64,000 nucleotides of DNA, taken from NCBI RefSeq assembly GCF_003426735.1, contig NZ_QVON01000008.1, positions 1 to 64,000 of the forward strand, given 5' to 3'. Every line of letters starts with the position of its first letter. Within the stretch, counting starts at the first letter, position 1. This DNA comes from Arenibacter sp. P308M17. Lineage in GTDB: Bacteria; Bacteroidota; Bacteroidia; Flavobacteriales; Flavobacteriaceae. The notes under the pieces are model-generated. The model was not told the DNA's origin. It saw only the letters and a program-made list of their open reading frames with translations, and did not search any database. Both the position numbers and the translations under genes were made by a program. Below are positions 27,814-37,557 of this stretch, piece by piece.

Positions 27814-29319
27814 TTGATTAAAACAATATCTTGGTTAAAATTAAATCCATCTACATTGAATCCATTTCTAGTTTTAGCGATTATTTCCGTTTATTTTATT
27901 TTGTTAATGACCATTTCCTATTTTACTTCAAGAAATAGAAGTGACGAATCCTATTTTACGGGAGATCGGCAATCACCTTGGTTTTTGGTGGCCTTTGGAA
28001 TGGTGGGTGCCGGACTTTCTGGGGTAACCTTTGTATCCCTTCCAGGAATGGTGGGCAATAACAATTTCTATTTCTACCAATTTATACTAGGGAATGTAGT
28101 GGGCTATCTCTTCATTACCTTTGTCCTTATACCGTTGTACTATAAATTAAGGCTGGTATCCATTTATGGCTATTTGGATCAGAGATATGGGGTTAAAACG
28201 TATAAGACCGGGTCGCTGTTCTTTTTGGTCTCGCAATCCTTTGGGGCTGCACTGAGACTATTGTTGGCCTCCAAAATCCTTCAATTTGCGTTATTTGATA
28301 AGCTGAATATCCCGTTTCCCATAACGGTAATCATCATCTTGCTTTTAGTGTGGCTGTACACCAATAAATCGGGGATAAAGACCATTGTTTGGACAGATAC
28401 CCTGCAGACGACTTTCTTGGTACTGGGCGCCATAATCACGATCTATACCATTACCTCCTCCTTGGATCTATCTTTTTCAGGAGCCATACAACAGGTTACG
28501 GAACATAGGTATTTTGAAATATTTAATTGGGAGAACAAATCTAGCAATAATTTTTTTAAGCAGTTTATTGCTGGGATTCTTGTGGCCATCGCCATGATAG
28601 GATTGGATCAGAATATGATGCAAAAAACCTTGACCTGTAAAAATCAATGGGATGCACAAAAGAACACCTTGACCTACAGCTTAATTTTGGCCATGACCCA
28701 ATTCTTGTTTTTAGGACTTGGGATCCTATTATATATTTATGCGGAGAAAAATGGAATTACATTGGCCGTAAATGAAAACGGGACACTTTTGGATACCGAC
28801 AGCCTGTTTCCCAATCTGGCTTTGAACCATCTGGGAGTTTTTGCCGGGATCAGTTTTTTGTTGGGGATCATTGCGGCATCATTTTCCAGTGTAGATTCTT
28901 CCTTGACCGCACTGACCACTTCTTTTACCTATGATTTTCTGGATATTTCCCATAAGTCCAGTGCAGATAAAAAAAGACTTAAGAACTGGGTCCTACTCGG
29001 TTTTTCGGTAGTTCTCTTCCTAATAATTATTTTATTTTCCAACAGTAGGGGAGATGTGGTATCGCTAATTTTTAAAGTAGCCGGGTATACCTATGGCCCA
29101 TTATTGGGCCTGTATATGTTGGGGATGTTTACCAAGATTGCCGTTAAGGACAAATGGGTACCCCTTATTTGTGTGTTGGCCCCAGTACTTACCTATTTAT
29201 TGAGTGTCTATTTTGCCCAAACCTTTAATTTCGACTTTGGATTTATCAACATAGCCGTCAATGCCGGACTTACTATTTTAGGATTGTTATTGGTAAGACG
29301 AAAGCCTGAAACTGCTTAA
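27814..29319 (+). CDS. Sodium:solute symporter family (SSS) transporter
   Basis: A ~501-residue inner-membrane protein with about 13 helices. Family features are [44 protein letters not shown] near the N-terminus, [15 protein letters not shown], and [15 protein letters not shown], typical of SLC5-like Na+-coupled symporters. The [26 protein letters not shown] part contains the Ser/Thr residues that form the second sodium site. The substrate is unknown. There is no ATG at the expected start: the frame offers TTG at 27814 or TTG at 27856 (giving [14 protein letters not shown]), the latter fitting homologues better. Its stop interlocks with the stop of lepA on the other strand (4 bp overlap). 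Confidence 0.82.
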   Translation: MIKTISWLKLNPSTLNPFLVLAIISVYFILLMTISYFTSRNRSDESYFTGDRQSPWFLVAFGMVGAGLSGVTFVSLPGMVGNNNFYFYQFILGNVVGYLFITFVLIPLYYKLRLVSIYGYLDQRYGVKTYKTGSLFFLVSQSFGAALRLLLASKILQFALFDKLNIPFPITVIIILLLVWLYTNKSGIKTIVWTDTLQTTFLVLGAIITIYTITSSLDLSFSGAIQQVTEHRYFEIFNWENKSSNNFFKQFIAGILVAIAMIGLDQNMMQKTLTCKNQWDAQKNTLTYSLILAMTQFLFLGLGILLYIYAEKNGITLAVNENGTLLDTDSLFPNLALNHLGVFAGISFLLGIIAASFSSVDSSLTALTTSFTYDFLDISHKSSADKKRLKNWVLLGFSVVLFLIIILFSNSRGDVVSLIFKVAGYTYGPLLGLYMLGMFTKIAVKDKWVPLICVLAPVLTYLLSVYFAQTFNFDFGFINIAVNAGLTILGLLLVRRKPETA

Positions 29320-31112
29320 TCGTTCAGTTTAAGCACCGCCATGAATGCCTGCTGGGGTATTTCTACGTTTCCAACCTGGCGCATACGTTTTTTACCCTTC
29401 TTTTGTTTTTCCAACAACTTTCTCTTTCGTGAGATATCGCCTCCATAGCACTTGGCGGTTACATCCTTTCTCAAGGCCTTTATGGTTTCGCGGGAAATTA
29501 TCTTGGCACCGATAGCAGCTTGTATGGGAATATCAAATTGTTGCCTAGGAATCAGCTCGCGGAGCTTCTCACACATTTTTTTGCCAATATTGGCCGCGTT
29601 GTCTGCATGTATTAGGGCGGACAGGGCATCCACAGGCTGTGCATTGAGCAGTATGTCTACCCTTACCAATTTGGAGGTGCGCATCCCAATGGGGGTATAA
29701 TCAAAGGAAGCATATCCTTTGGAAACTGTTTTTAATCTATCGTAGAAATCGAATACAATTTCTGCCAGGGGCATATCAAAATTCAATTCTACCCTTTCCG
29801 TGGTCAGATAGGTCTGGTTGGTAATCTGCCCTCTTTTGTCTATACATAAGGACATAACATTGCCGACAAAATCGGCCTTGGTAATGATAGTAGCCTTAAT
29901 GTAAGGTTCCTCTACGTGATCCAAGGTGGACGGGTCCGGTAGGTCGGATGGGTTATTGACTATAATAGGCTCTTCAGGGTTTTTTCTGGTAAAGGCATGG
30001 TAGCTAACGTTGGGTACGGTGGTGATTACCGTCATATCGAACTCGCGTTCCAGACGTTCTTGGACGATTTCCATATGAAGCATTCCCAAGAAGCCGCAAC
30101 GAAAACCAAATCCAAGGGCTGCACTGCTTTCCGGTGCAAACACCAAGGAAGCATCATTTAGCTGCAACTTTTCCATGGAGGAACGCAGTTCCTCATAGTC
30201 TTCCGTATCTACCGGATAAATGCCGGCAAATACCATGGGCTTAACATCTTCAAAACCTCCGATAGGGTTTTTGGTAGGGCTTGCGGCATCGGTAATAGTG
30301 TCCCCTACCTTTACTTCCCGGGCATCCTTTATTCCAGTAATGAGATAGCCAACGTCTCCGGCCTTTATACTTTGTTTGGGGTGCTGTACCAGTTTTAGGG
30401 TACCTACCTCATCTGCGAAATAGTTTTTGTCGGTAGCTACAAATTTTATTTTTTGTCCTTTTTTGATTTCCCCGTTAATAACCCTGAAATAGGTTTCCAC
30501 CCCTCTGAACGGATTGTATACGGAATCGAACACCAAAGCCTGTAGGGATTCATCCGGATTGCCCTTTGGAGCGGGGATGCGTTCTATAATGGCTGTCAAT
30601 ATTTCCTGGATCCCTAGGCCCGTTTTGGCACTGGCCGGAATAATGTCCTCTGGCCTACAGCCCAATAAATCAACAATATCATCGGTAACTTCTTCGGGGT
30701 TGGCACTGGGGAGGTCTATCTTATTCAAAATAGGAATAATTTCCAGATCGTTCTCCAAGGCCAAATAAAGGTTTGAAATGGTCTGCGCCTGTATACTTTG
30801 TGCCGCGTCTACTACCAATAAGGCGCCTTCACAGGCCGCTATGGAACGTGAAACCTCATAGGAAAAATCCACATGTCCCGGGGTATCTATAAGATTGAGC
30901 ACATATTTTTCCCCTTCATACTCATAATCCATTTGAATGGCATGGCTCTTAATGGTAATGCCACGCTCCCGTTCAAGATCCATACTATCCAATAGTTGGT
31001 CTTGCTTTTCCCGTTCAGTGACCGAACCGGTAAAGTCCAACAGCCTATCGGCCAAAGTACTCTTGCCGTGATCAATATGTGCTATAATGCAGAAATTCCT
31101 TATGTTTTTCAT
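29316..31112 (-). CDS. lepA: Elongation factor 4 (LepA)
   Basis: A 598-residue ribosomal GTPase that back-translocates or remodels stalled ribosomes. The P-loop is [15 protein letters not shown] (G1), followed by RGITIKS (G2), [15 protein letters not shown] (G3) and NKIDLP (G4). LepA-specific parts are [22 protein letters not shown] and the C-terminal domain with [20 protein letters not shown]. The length is exactly that of LepA. ATG at 31112. It is transcribed on its own, facing away from the TonB-receptor gene; its stop overlaps that of the symporter gene. Confidence 0.97.
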   Translation of the reverse strand: MKNIRNFCIIAHIDHGKSTLADRLLDFTGSVTEREKQDQLLDSMDLERERGITIKSHAIQMDYEYEGEKYVLNLIDTPGHVDFSYEVSRSIAACEGALLVVDAAQSIQAQTISNLYLALENDLEIIPILNKIDLPSANPEEVTDDIVDLLGCRPEDIIPASAKTGLGIQEILTAIIERIPAPKGNPDESLQALVFDSVYNPFRGVETYFRVINGEIKKGQKIKFVATDKNYFADEVGTLKLVQHPKQSIKAGDVGYLITGIKDAREVKVGDTITDAASPTKNPIGGFEDVKPMVFAGIYPVDTEDYEELRSSMEKLQLNDASLVFAPESSAALGFGFRCGFLGMLHMEIVQERLEREFDMTVITTVPNVSYHAFTRKNPEEPIIVNNPSDLPDPSTLDHVEEPYIKATIITKADFVGNVMSLCIDKRGQITNQTYLTTERVELNFDMPLAEIVFDFYDRLKTVSKGYASFDYTPIGMRTSKLVRVDILLNAQPVDALSALIHADNAANIGKKMCEKLRELIPRQQFDIPIQAAIGAKIISRETIKALRKDVTAKCYGGDISRKRKLLEKQKKGKKRMRQVGNVEIPQQAFMAVLKLND

Positions 31113-31452
31113 CTATACTTAAATTTACTTGGTCTGAATATACCTTGTCAAAAATAATAGTTGAAAGAGGCAATAGCAGCTTCATTTTCTATGATTTGTA
31201 CTCCAATATAATCATCGTACAAACCAAAGCAACTGCAAAGATAGGCTTTATCCATGATTATTAAGGTAAAAATCTCTTGGGCCGATTGCAAGCAAAAGTA
31301 TCTTATAAATAATTTAAATACGGGTCGGGTTTACACTGGGCGGAATTTTGAAATACGGTTTTTTACTACAATAAGCAAAGAAAATATTGCTAGTTGTTAA
31401 GAAAAAATTAACTTTAAAGATTTTTATAACGAATACGCCACTGTTTGTGACA

Positions 31453-33855
31453 ATGCTAAAGGTTTCGACCCTATTCTTTATCCTGTTTTGCATCCCTTTA
31501 ATGGGTCAAGAATATACGATTTCAGGCCATGTAAAGCAAACGGATGGTACGGAGGTAGCTTTTGCAAATATACTGCTTTATAAGGTATCCGATACCAGTT
31601 TTTTTAAAGGGGCCGCCTCTGATGAAAAAGGTTTTTTTTCGTTCAATAATATAATCCCCAACCAATACCTGATACGTGCCAGTTATATAGGGAGCCATTC
31701 CGACTATACGTTGTTAGAGGTCAATTCCGACATGGACATAGGGCCGCTCTTTATAGATGATAAGGGGCTGGAATTGAACGAGGTGGTCGTAATCTCCCAG
31801 AAACCATCTTTGGAACAAAAGGTAGATCGACTGGTCTTTAATATTGGGAATACGTCGCTTTCGGATTCAGACTTATGGGAGGTTCTCAAGAGTACTCCTA
31901 CCGTTTTTGTTATGAACGATGAGATTAAGGTGAAAGGGGAAGCTGGAGTTCAAATAATGATCAACGATAAGAAGGTGAACCTACCACCGGAGGATATCCT
32001 CAACCTTTTAAGCGGTACCTCGGCAAAGGGGGTACAATCCATAGAGGTAATAAACACACCACCCGCAAAATATGATGCCGAAGGAGGAACCTTGATCAAT
32101 ATTAAAATGAAAAAGAATTTAATTGCGGGCTATAATGGGGCCGTATATAATAAATATAGTCAGGCCATATTTCCAAGGCAAATGCTTGGTAACAGCCATT
32201 TTTTTAAGAGTAGGCAATTGGAAGCCTCCTTTAATTATAGTTATACACAAAACAAGATTTTAACAAATTATACGGATATCACCAATTTTATTGAGGATGG
32301 CCAGATCAGGGATACCTGGACATCGGACCTGGAGGTTATTTATAGAAGTAAAAAACATAATACCAGTGCCTTTTTGGATTATGCCCTTAACGATAACAAT
32401 ACCATCAGCTTCTCTTCCATTGCCACATTAACACCCTCTTATTTGACAAGGGATTTATCGGATACCCAAATTCTGGATCCTAATGATGGCAGTACTTCAG
32501 GTTTTTACACCCTTAACAATGGCAGATTTGAATCGATCAACGCGGCGTTTTATTTGGATTATAAACATACTTTTAACGACCAAGGCTCCCAATTGACAAC
32601 AAATTTTCATTACACCCATTACGATTATGATAAAAATCAGGAATTGGAAACCGATTTTTACGATGGTAACCGGGCCATTGTTGGGGAGAATAACTTTAAT
32701 ACCATTAATCAACAGCACACCGATTTATATAGTGCACAGGCGGATTTTGTCTCTCCCATGGGGGAGGGTTCCAATTTTGAATCCGGGTTAAAGTATGCCC
32801 TTATAGATTCAGAAAGTTATATTGCCCAGGAGGGTTTTGACCGGGAACAGGAAGGTATCGAAACTACCGGGGAGGGTACATTTTTTTATGATGAAGAAAT
32901 TTTTGCGGGCTACGCCAGTTTTGATTCAAAATGGAACAATTGGACTTTCAAATCTGGATTGAGGGCCGAATATACCAATACCAAAGGCGATTTTAGTTTG
33001 AGTACGGACAAGTTTAAAAATCATTACTTGGAATGGTTCCCTACCCTATTTTTACAATTTAACCCCAATTCCAAACATAGATTTGGGGGCAGTTACAAAA
33101 GAAGCATTATTAGGCCCAGCTACGATAAGATAAATCCCTTTCAAGTATTTCAAAGCAATAATTCCGTGGTGGAGGGCAATGTAAACCTGCAGCCCTCCTT
33201 CAAGAATTCAGTAATATTATCCTATACCTATGATAGGGATTACACCGTAGAGCTTTTTTATAGATACCATAGGAATATTATGCGTTTGTTGACCTTTCAG
33301 GACAATGAAAGCAATTTACTGAGATTTATTACCGACAATGTTGACAGGGAGTTGGCCTATGGAGTGGATTTTATTTATAGGAAGGAGATATCCAATTCCT
33401 GGGACACCTATTTCCTATCGTCCTACTACTATGGAGCGGAGCGTTTTACAGATATTCTATCACAACAGACCCTGGATCAGGGTCAGTGGACGCTTTTAAT
33501 TCAATGGAATAACAATTTCACCCTGCTGGAAGACCGGTCTTTAACGGCCAATCTTAATTACAGCTATGTTTCCCCTATCATAATTGGTAATTCCAAACAG
33601 GAATACTACAATGAATGGGGAATTTCCCTGAAAAAGAATATTTGGGGCAAAAAAGCAAGCATAACCATGGGCCTTTCCGATATTCTTAAGCAGTTTAGAC
33701 TAACAAACACCCGTAAATACGGTAACCAGGACAATATATCCATCTATAAACCGGACGGGAGGGTATTCTCACTTGGATTTAGGTACAATTTTGGCAATAT
33801 GAAGATTAGGGACAACTACAAATCCAAGGATACCGATGAAAGGGACAGGCTCTAA
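31453..33855 (+). CDS. TonB-dependent receptor-like outer-membrane beta-barrel protein
   Basis: An 800-residue outer-membrane protein. A signal peptide (MLKVSTLFFILFCIPLMGQ) is followed by a carboxypeptidase-regulatory-like domain (YTISGHVKQTDGTEVAFANILLYK), a plug-like part with VQIMINDKKVNLPPEDIL and SIEVINTPPAKYDAEGGTLINIKMKKN, and a long beta barrel of the OMP_b-brl_3 type. Such receptors import unknown ligands or serve in envelope signalling. No SusD-type partner is adjacent. I start at the ATG at 31453; a TTG 66 bp upstream remains open but would put charged residues ahead of the signal peptide. The stop interlocks with that of the small convergent membrane-protein gene. Confidence 0.85.
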   Translation: MLKVSTLFFILFCIPLMGQEYTISGHVKQTDGTEVAFANILLYKVSDTSFFKGAASDEKGFFSFNNIIPNQYLIRASYIGSHSDYTLLEVNSDMDIGPLFIDDKGLELNEVVVISQKPSLEQKVDRLVFNIGNTSLSDSDLWEVLKSTPTVFVMNDEIKVKGEAGVQIMINDKKVNLPPEDILNLLSGTSAKGVQSIEVINTPPAKYDAEGGTLINIKMKKNLIAGYNGAVYNKYSQAIFPRQMLGNSHFFKSRQLEASFNYSYTQNKILTNYTDITNFIEDGQIRDTWTSDLEVIYRSKKHNTSAFLDYALNDNNTISFSSIATLTPSYLTRDLSDTQILDPNDGSTSGFYTLNNGRFESINAAFYLDYKHTFNDQGSQLTTNFHYTHYDYDKNQELETDFYDGNRAIVGENNFNTINQQHTDLYSAQADFVSPMGEGSNFESGLKYALIDSESYIAQEGFDREQEGIETTGEGTFFYDEEIFAGYASFDSKWNNWTFKSGLRAEYTNTKGDFSLSTDKFKNHYLEWFPTLFLQFNPNSKHRFGGSYKRSIIRPSYDKINPFQVFQSNNSVVEGNVNLQPSFKNSVILSYTYDRDYTVELFYRYHRNIMRLLTFQDNESNLLRFITDNVDRELAYGVDFIYRKEISNSWDTYFLSSYYYGAERFTDILSQQTLDQGQWTLLIQWNNNFTLLEDRSLTANLNYSYVSPIIIGNSKQEYYNEWGISLKKNIWGKKASITMGLSDILKQFRLTNTRKYGNQDNISIYKPDGRVFSLGFRYNFGNMKIRDNYKSKDTDERDRL

Positions 33856-34070
33856 AAACCGCCCATCAGGGCCCCGCAAACGCCTAGGCTGACCAGCATA
33901 TAAACTCCCGCCAATATAAATAATATCTTAGAAGCCTTTTTCTTCTGCTTGGACCTTAAAATAAAGCCTATCACCAATAATAGAATGGCCGGACCGAACA
34001 TAATCAAAAAAAGGATTACCACTAGTCCGTCCAGGTTACCTACTTCTAAAGGAAGGGATAAAATATACAT
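33852..34070 (-). CDS. Small membrane protein of unknown function
   Basis: A 72-residue protein with two hydrophobic helices (LVVILFLIMFGPAILLLVIGFIL and ILFILAGVYMLVSLGVCGALMGG) joined by a basic loop (RSKQKKKASK). I do not recognise a family; small proteins of this shape are frequent in flavobacteria. It is separated by 77 bp from the radical SAM gene upstream and overlaps the receptor gene by 4 bp at the stops. Confidence 0.6.
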   Translation of the reverse strand: MYILSLPLEVGNLDGLVVILFLIMFGPAILLLVIGFILRSKQKKKASKILFILAGVYMLVSLGVCGALMGGF

Positions 34071-34147
34071 AGCTAAAATTGAAGATTAAATATACTATAA
34101 AATACAAAGGGCATATACCATATTGGTCTTAAATGCAATGACAGGTC

Positions 34148-35566
34148 TTAGTTGTGGTCCACTTCCGCCTTTAGTTCGTTGAGGCGTTTTATTTTATCGT
34201 CCCTGTAGAAGAGGTTCATGGTTTCGAAGGGTATAATTTTATAATCTTTGTTAACGATATGCACGCAAGACTTTTTAATTGCCCTTACATCAAAATTATA
34301 GGCATCTATAAATTGCATGATAATAATTCTGAACAAATTGTCGTAGCTCATATTGGGGGCGTCGATTTCTGGAAGGCAGCACATGATGGATTTTAAATTT
34401 TCGGAAGCTTTTTCAACTGAGTTTCCAGTGCTGAAAAGCTGTATCATTTTTTCGTGCAACTGTTCGTCCTGTTCATAGATAATGGTATTCTTACCACTAT
34501 TCAGCAGGTCGTCCGGGTTAATATATCTCGTTAAGGGTGTTACCGCATCCCCAATTTTTAGGGCATATCCCATGACTAGGGCATCGGGGTTGCAAGGAAC
34601 CGGAATTAGGTCGTCCGGTTCAAAAATGGGGGATTGTTCCAAAATCTTACGTCTAACCTCGGTTAGGGTAATCCTATTTTCATCGACCTGAAAATTCTCC
34701 AGCCTTCCAGCAATTTGGGTGGGCTGAAAAGTAACTCCCCGAACACATTTTTGTTTCAGCGCAAAATCAATTGTGGAGCCCATTTCATGGTCGTTCAGAC
34801 CTTTCTGCAAGGTAACCACTAAGGTAGTGGACAGGTTTAGGGCATTCAAGTGCTCCAAGGCCTTTAACCGGGTTTGTTTTAAATCGGCACCTCGCAACGT
34901 TCTTAGAATTTTATCATCCAAGGAGTCGAACTGAAGATAAATTTCAAAATCGGGAGCATAGGTAGCCAACCTTTTCGCAAAACCAAAATCCTTAGCAATT
35001 TCAATGCCGTTGGTATTCACCATTAGGTGCCTAATGGGTAGCGATTTTGCATAATCCAATATTTCAAAAAATTGTGGATGTATGGTTGGTTCACCACCGC
35101 TGATTTGAACCACATCGGGCTCGCCTTCGTTTTTTACGATTACATCCAACATCTTTTTTATTTCTTCCAGGGTTCTATGTCTTCCATAGTGGGGAGATGA
35201 GGAAGCATAACAGGTGGGGCAGCTAAGGTTGCAGCGGTCCGTAACTTCCACCACCGTAAGGCAGGAATGCTGCTCATGGTCAGGACACAGTCCGCAATCA
35301 TATGGGCAGCCATAATGTGTTTTGGTGTTAAAGGTCTTAGGGTATTCGGAAGCCTTGTTGTAGTTGCGTATATTTTTGTAGTATGCAATATCGTCGGCAA
35401 TGATCACTTTTGATTTTCCATGCTCCCTGCAATTTTTGAGCATATAAACCTTTTCATCTTCAAAGACGATCTTGGCATCTACCCTTCTTAAGCATTCGGG
35501 GCAAAGACTTAAGGTAAAATCATAGTAGGTATAGTTTCTTTCGGGCATAACTAATGGCTTCTCCAA
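34148..35566 (-). CDS. Radical SAM protein of the MJ0619/Tes-like type
   Basis: A 472-residue enzyme with the radical SAM iron-sulfur motif CNLSCPTC (C112, C116, C119) and the SAM-binding QISGGEPTIHPQ. Ahead of it is a Cys-rich N-terminal part: a CPEC pair (C22, C25), C46 and a GCPYDCGLCPDHEQHSC cluster (C87, C91, C94, C102) just before VVEVTDRCNLSC. This Cys pattern is the one I know from archaeal MJ0619 and the tetraether lipid synthase Tes, and from bacterial relatives. In archaea Tes joins two lipid tails by C-C coupling; the role in bacteria is largely unknown. The gene starts inside the 3' end of an Lgt paralogue (47 bp overlap; 29 bp if the second ATG at 35548 is used), so the two proteins are probably made together. 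Lipid chemistry is the inferred role. Confidence 0.8.
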   Translation of the reverse strand: MEKPLVMPERNYTYYDFTLSLCPECLRRVDAKIVFEDEKVYMLKNCREHGKSKVIIADDIAYYKNIRNYNKASEYPKTFNTKTHYGCPYDCGLCPDHEQHSCLTVVEVTDRCNLSCPTCYASSSPHYGRHRTLEEIKKMLDVIVKNEGEPDVVQISGGEPTIHPQFFEILDYAKSLPIRHLMVNTNGIEIAKDFGFAKRLATYAPDFEIYLQFDSLDDKILRTLRGADLKQTRLKALEHLNALNLSTTLVVTLQKGLNDHEMGSTIDFALKQKCVRGVTFQPTQIAGRLENFQVDENRITLTEVRRKILEQSPIFEPDDLIPVPCNPDALVMGYALKIGDAVTPLTRYINPDDLLNSGKNTIIYEQDEQLHEKMIQLFSTGNSVEKASENLKSIMCCLPEIDAPNMSYDNLFRIIIMQFIDAYNFDVRAIKKSCVHIVNKDYKIIPFETMNLFYRDDKIKRLNELKAEVDHN

Positions 35567-36293
35567 TGGATTTATAATAATACAGCAAACAAAGTAAACA
35601 TAAATATTGAATGCCGCTCAGGTCAAATAGGAAAAAGGAATTGGGTTTTAAAAATTCCAGCATAAACCTAAAAGAAAAGTAGCTGACCATAAAGATTTTG
35701 AAATAGCTCCCATTTTTAAGCGGCTGTGCAGATTTTTGAAGTTGTTTAATTAGGAGGAACAGGCCTATTAAAAAAACTATTTCATAAAGTGCAATCGGAT
35801 GTCTGTAAAGTCCGTCGCCTAAATCCATTCCCAAATAGAAGGTAGTTTCTTTCCCATAGGTAAATTCCTTGGTTCCCGCCAAAAAGCAGCCCAGTCTACC
35901 AATGGTGATCCCCAGAATTATGGGCAAGGTAAACAGATCTCCGGAAGACTGCTTTTCCCCGATCACTTTTTTTACCAACTCCACACCCAATATGCCACCA
36001 AAGAGTCCGCCCATTATGGTTTTGTTGTTAAGGAGGGATATGATGCCCTGGGAGTAGTGAAGGGGGGGATTTTCTAAGAAGGCAATTAATCGCGAAAAGA
36101 ATAGGGCACCAAAAACAGCTCCAATGATAATGGACAAACGGTTATTAGTAGAGATGGTGTCGGTGGTTCGTTTTCTTAAATAGAGATAATATCGAAATCC
36201 TACAAAAAAGGCCAAATATTCCAGCACCAAGTGCATATTGATCTTTATACCAAACATAATTGGTTCGTATGGCAGGGAAATAGAAAGTAACAT
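35520..36293 (-). CDS. Lgt-like prolipoprotein diacylglyceryl transferase paralogue
   Basis: A 257-residue inner-membrane protein with about seven helices. Lgt-family features are GRLGCFLAGT (in place of the classic GRxGNFxN), RHPIALYEIVFL and RFMLEFLKPNSFF, which provide the arginines and the tyrosine-glutamate pair of the active-site region. Classic Lgt transfers diacylglycerol from phosphatidylglycerol to the lipobox cysteine. The departures and the operon partner suggest a specialised paralogue acting on another acceptor. It overlaps the downstream radical SAM gene, and 268 bp upstream contain no gene. Function beyond the fold is not established. Confidence 0.75.
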   Translation of the reverse strand: MLLSISLPYEPIMFGIKINMHLVLEYLAFFVGFRYYLYLRKRTTDTISTNNRLSIIIGAVFGALFFSRLIAFLENPPLHYSQGIISLLNNKTIMGGLFGGILGVELVKKVIGEKQSSGDLFTLPIILGITIGRLGCFLAGTKEFTYGKETTFYLGMDLGDGLYRHPIALYEIVFLIGLFLLIKQLQKSAQPLKNGSYFKIFMVSYFSFRFMLEFLKPNSFFLFDLSGIQYLCLLCLLYYYKSIGEAISYARKKLYLL

Positions 36294-36561
36294 AGGCGCT
36301 AATTTACTTTTTATTTAAATGTTTCTAAGAAATATTCCGATAAGGCTTTATACAAAGTTGAGCCGTTAACGGCTTGGGTTTTATAAATATTATTCCGCTG
36401 AACAATTGGGTCCACCCCTATTGAAGCAATACTAAAATTATAGAAAGGATTCAGATTCATTTTTGGGGATAGTCGGTTTTAACCTATTCTTATCCCCTGA
36501 AATTTAGGATTATAGATTTTTTCAGTAATTTTGCATTCCCAAAATATAAAGGATTTCAATT

Positions 36562-37557
36562 GTGCCTAAAATAGGAGATATTCAATTACCGGATTTCCCA
36601 TTGTTGCTTGCCCCAATGGAGGATGTTAGTGACCCGCCCTTCCGTGCCCTGTGCAAGGAGCAGGGTGCCGATGTGGTGTATACCGAATTTATATCCTCCG
36701 AAGGACTTATTCGTGATGCTGCCAAAAGTGTCATGAAATTGGATATTTATGAAAAGGAACGTCCAGTAGGGATACAGATTTTTGGGGCCAATTTGGACTC
36801 CATGCTCCAGTCTGTGGAGATAGTGGAAAAGTCAGGCCCGGATATTATCGATATCAATTTTGGATGTCCCGTAAAAAAAGTGGTTAGCAAAGGGGCCGGG
36901 GCCGGAATACTGAAGGATATAGATTTAATGGTATCCTTGACCAAGGCCATGGTGGCACATACTAAGCTGCCCATTACGGTAAAGACCCGTTTGGGATGGG
37001 ATTCCGATTCCATTAAAATAGTTGAGGTTGCGGAGCGTCTACAGGATGTGGGCTGTAAGGCCATATCCATCCACGGTAGAACAAGGGTACAGATGTATAA
37101 GGGAGAGGCCGATTGGAGACCTATAGCAGAGGTAAAGAACAACCAGCGCATGCACATTCCGGTTTTTGGAAACGGTGATGTGGACAGTCCCGAAATGGCT
37201 GTGAAAATGAGGGACGAATATGGCTTGGACGGCGCCATGATAGGTCGTGCCAGCATAGGCTATCCTTGGTTCTTTAAGGAAGTGAAGCACTATTTTAAAA
37301 CAGGGACACATGCCGCGCCGCCCACCATGGAGGAGCGCGTTGATGCCGCCCGCCGTCATTTACAGATGGCCATAGATTGGAAAGGGGAGCAATTGGGGGT
37401 TTTTGAAACCCGAAGGCATTATACCAATTATTTCAAGGGAATACCCAATTTTAAGGAATACCGAATGAAGATGGTCACCAGTGACCATTCCGTAGATGTG
37501 TTCGAGGCCTTTGATGAGGTGATGGAAAAATTCGGGGATTTCGAATTTGTAGGCTAA
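36562..37557 (+). CDS. dusB: tRNA-dihydrouridine synthase (DusB)
   Basis: A 331-residue flavin enzyme that reduces uridine to dihydrouridine in the D-loop of tRNAs. The TIM barrel opens with LLLAPMEDVSDPPFRALC; the catalytic Cys102 lies in DINFGCPVKKVVSKGAG, and the FMN/phosphate-binding GNGDV and GAMIGRASIGYPWFF segments are in place. The start codon is GTG at 36562, since the first in-frame ATG would remove the first beta strand. The stop interlocks by 4 bp with the stop of the convergent permease gene. Confidence 0.93.
   Translation: MPKIGDIQLPDFPLLLAPMEDVSDPPFRALCKEQGADVVYTEFISSEGLIRDAAKSVMKLDIYEKERPVGIQIFGANLDSMLQSVEIVEKSGPDIIDINFGCPVKKVVSKGAGAGILKDIDLMVSLTKAMVAHTKLPITVKTRLGWDSDSIKIVEVAERLQDVGCKAISIHGRTRVQMYKGEADWRPIAEVKNNQRMHIPVFGNGDVDSPEMAVKMRDEYGLDGAMIGRASIGYPWFFKEVKHYFKTGTHAAPPTMEERVDAARRHLQMAIDWKGEQLGVFETRRHYTNYFKGIPNFKEYRMKMVTSDHSVDVFEAFDEVMEKFGDFEFVG

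Noticed and set aside
36747-37256. 169-codon minus-strand frame inside dusB
   Set aside because: Fully covered by the well-supported dusB gene on the other strand.
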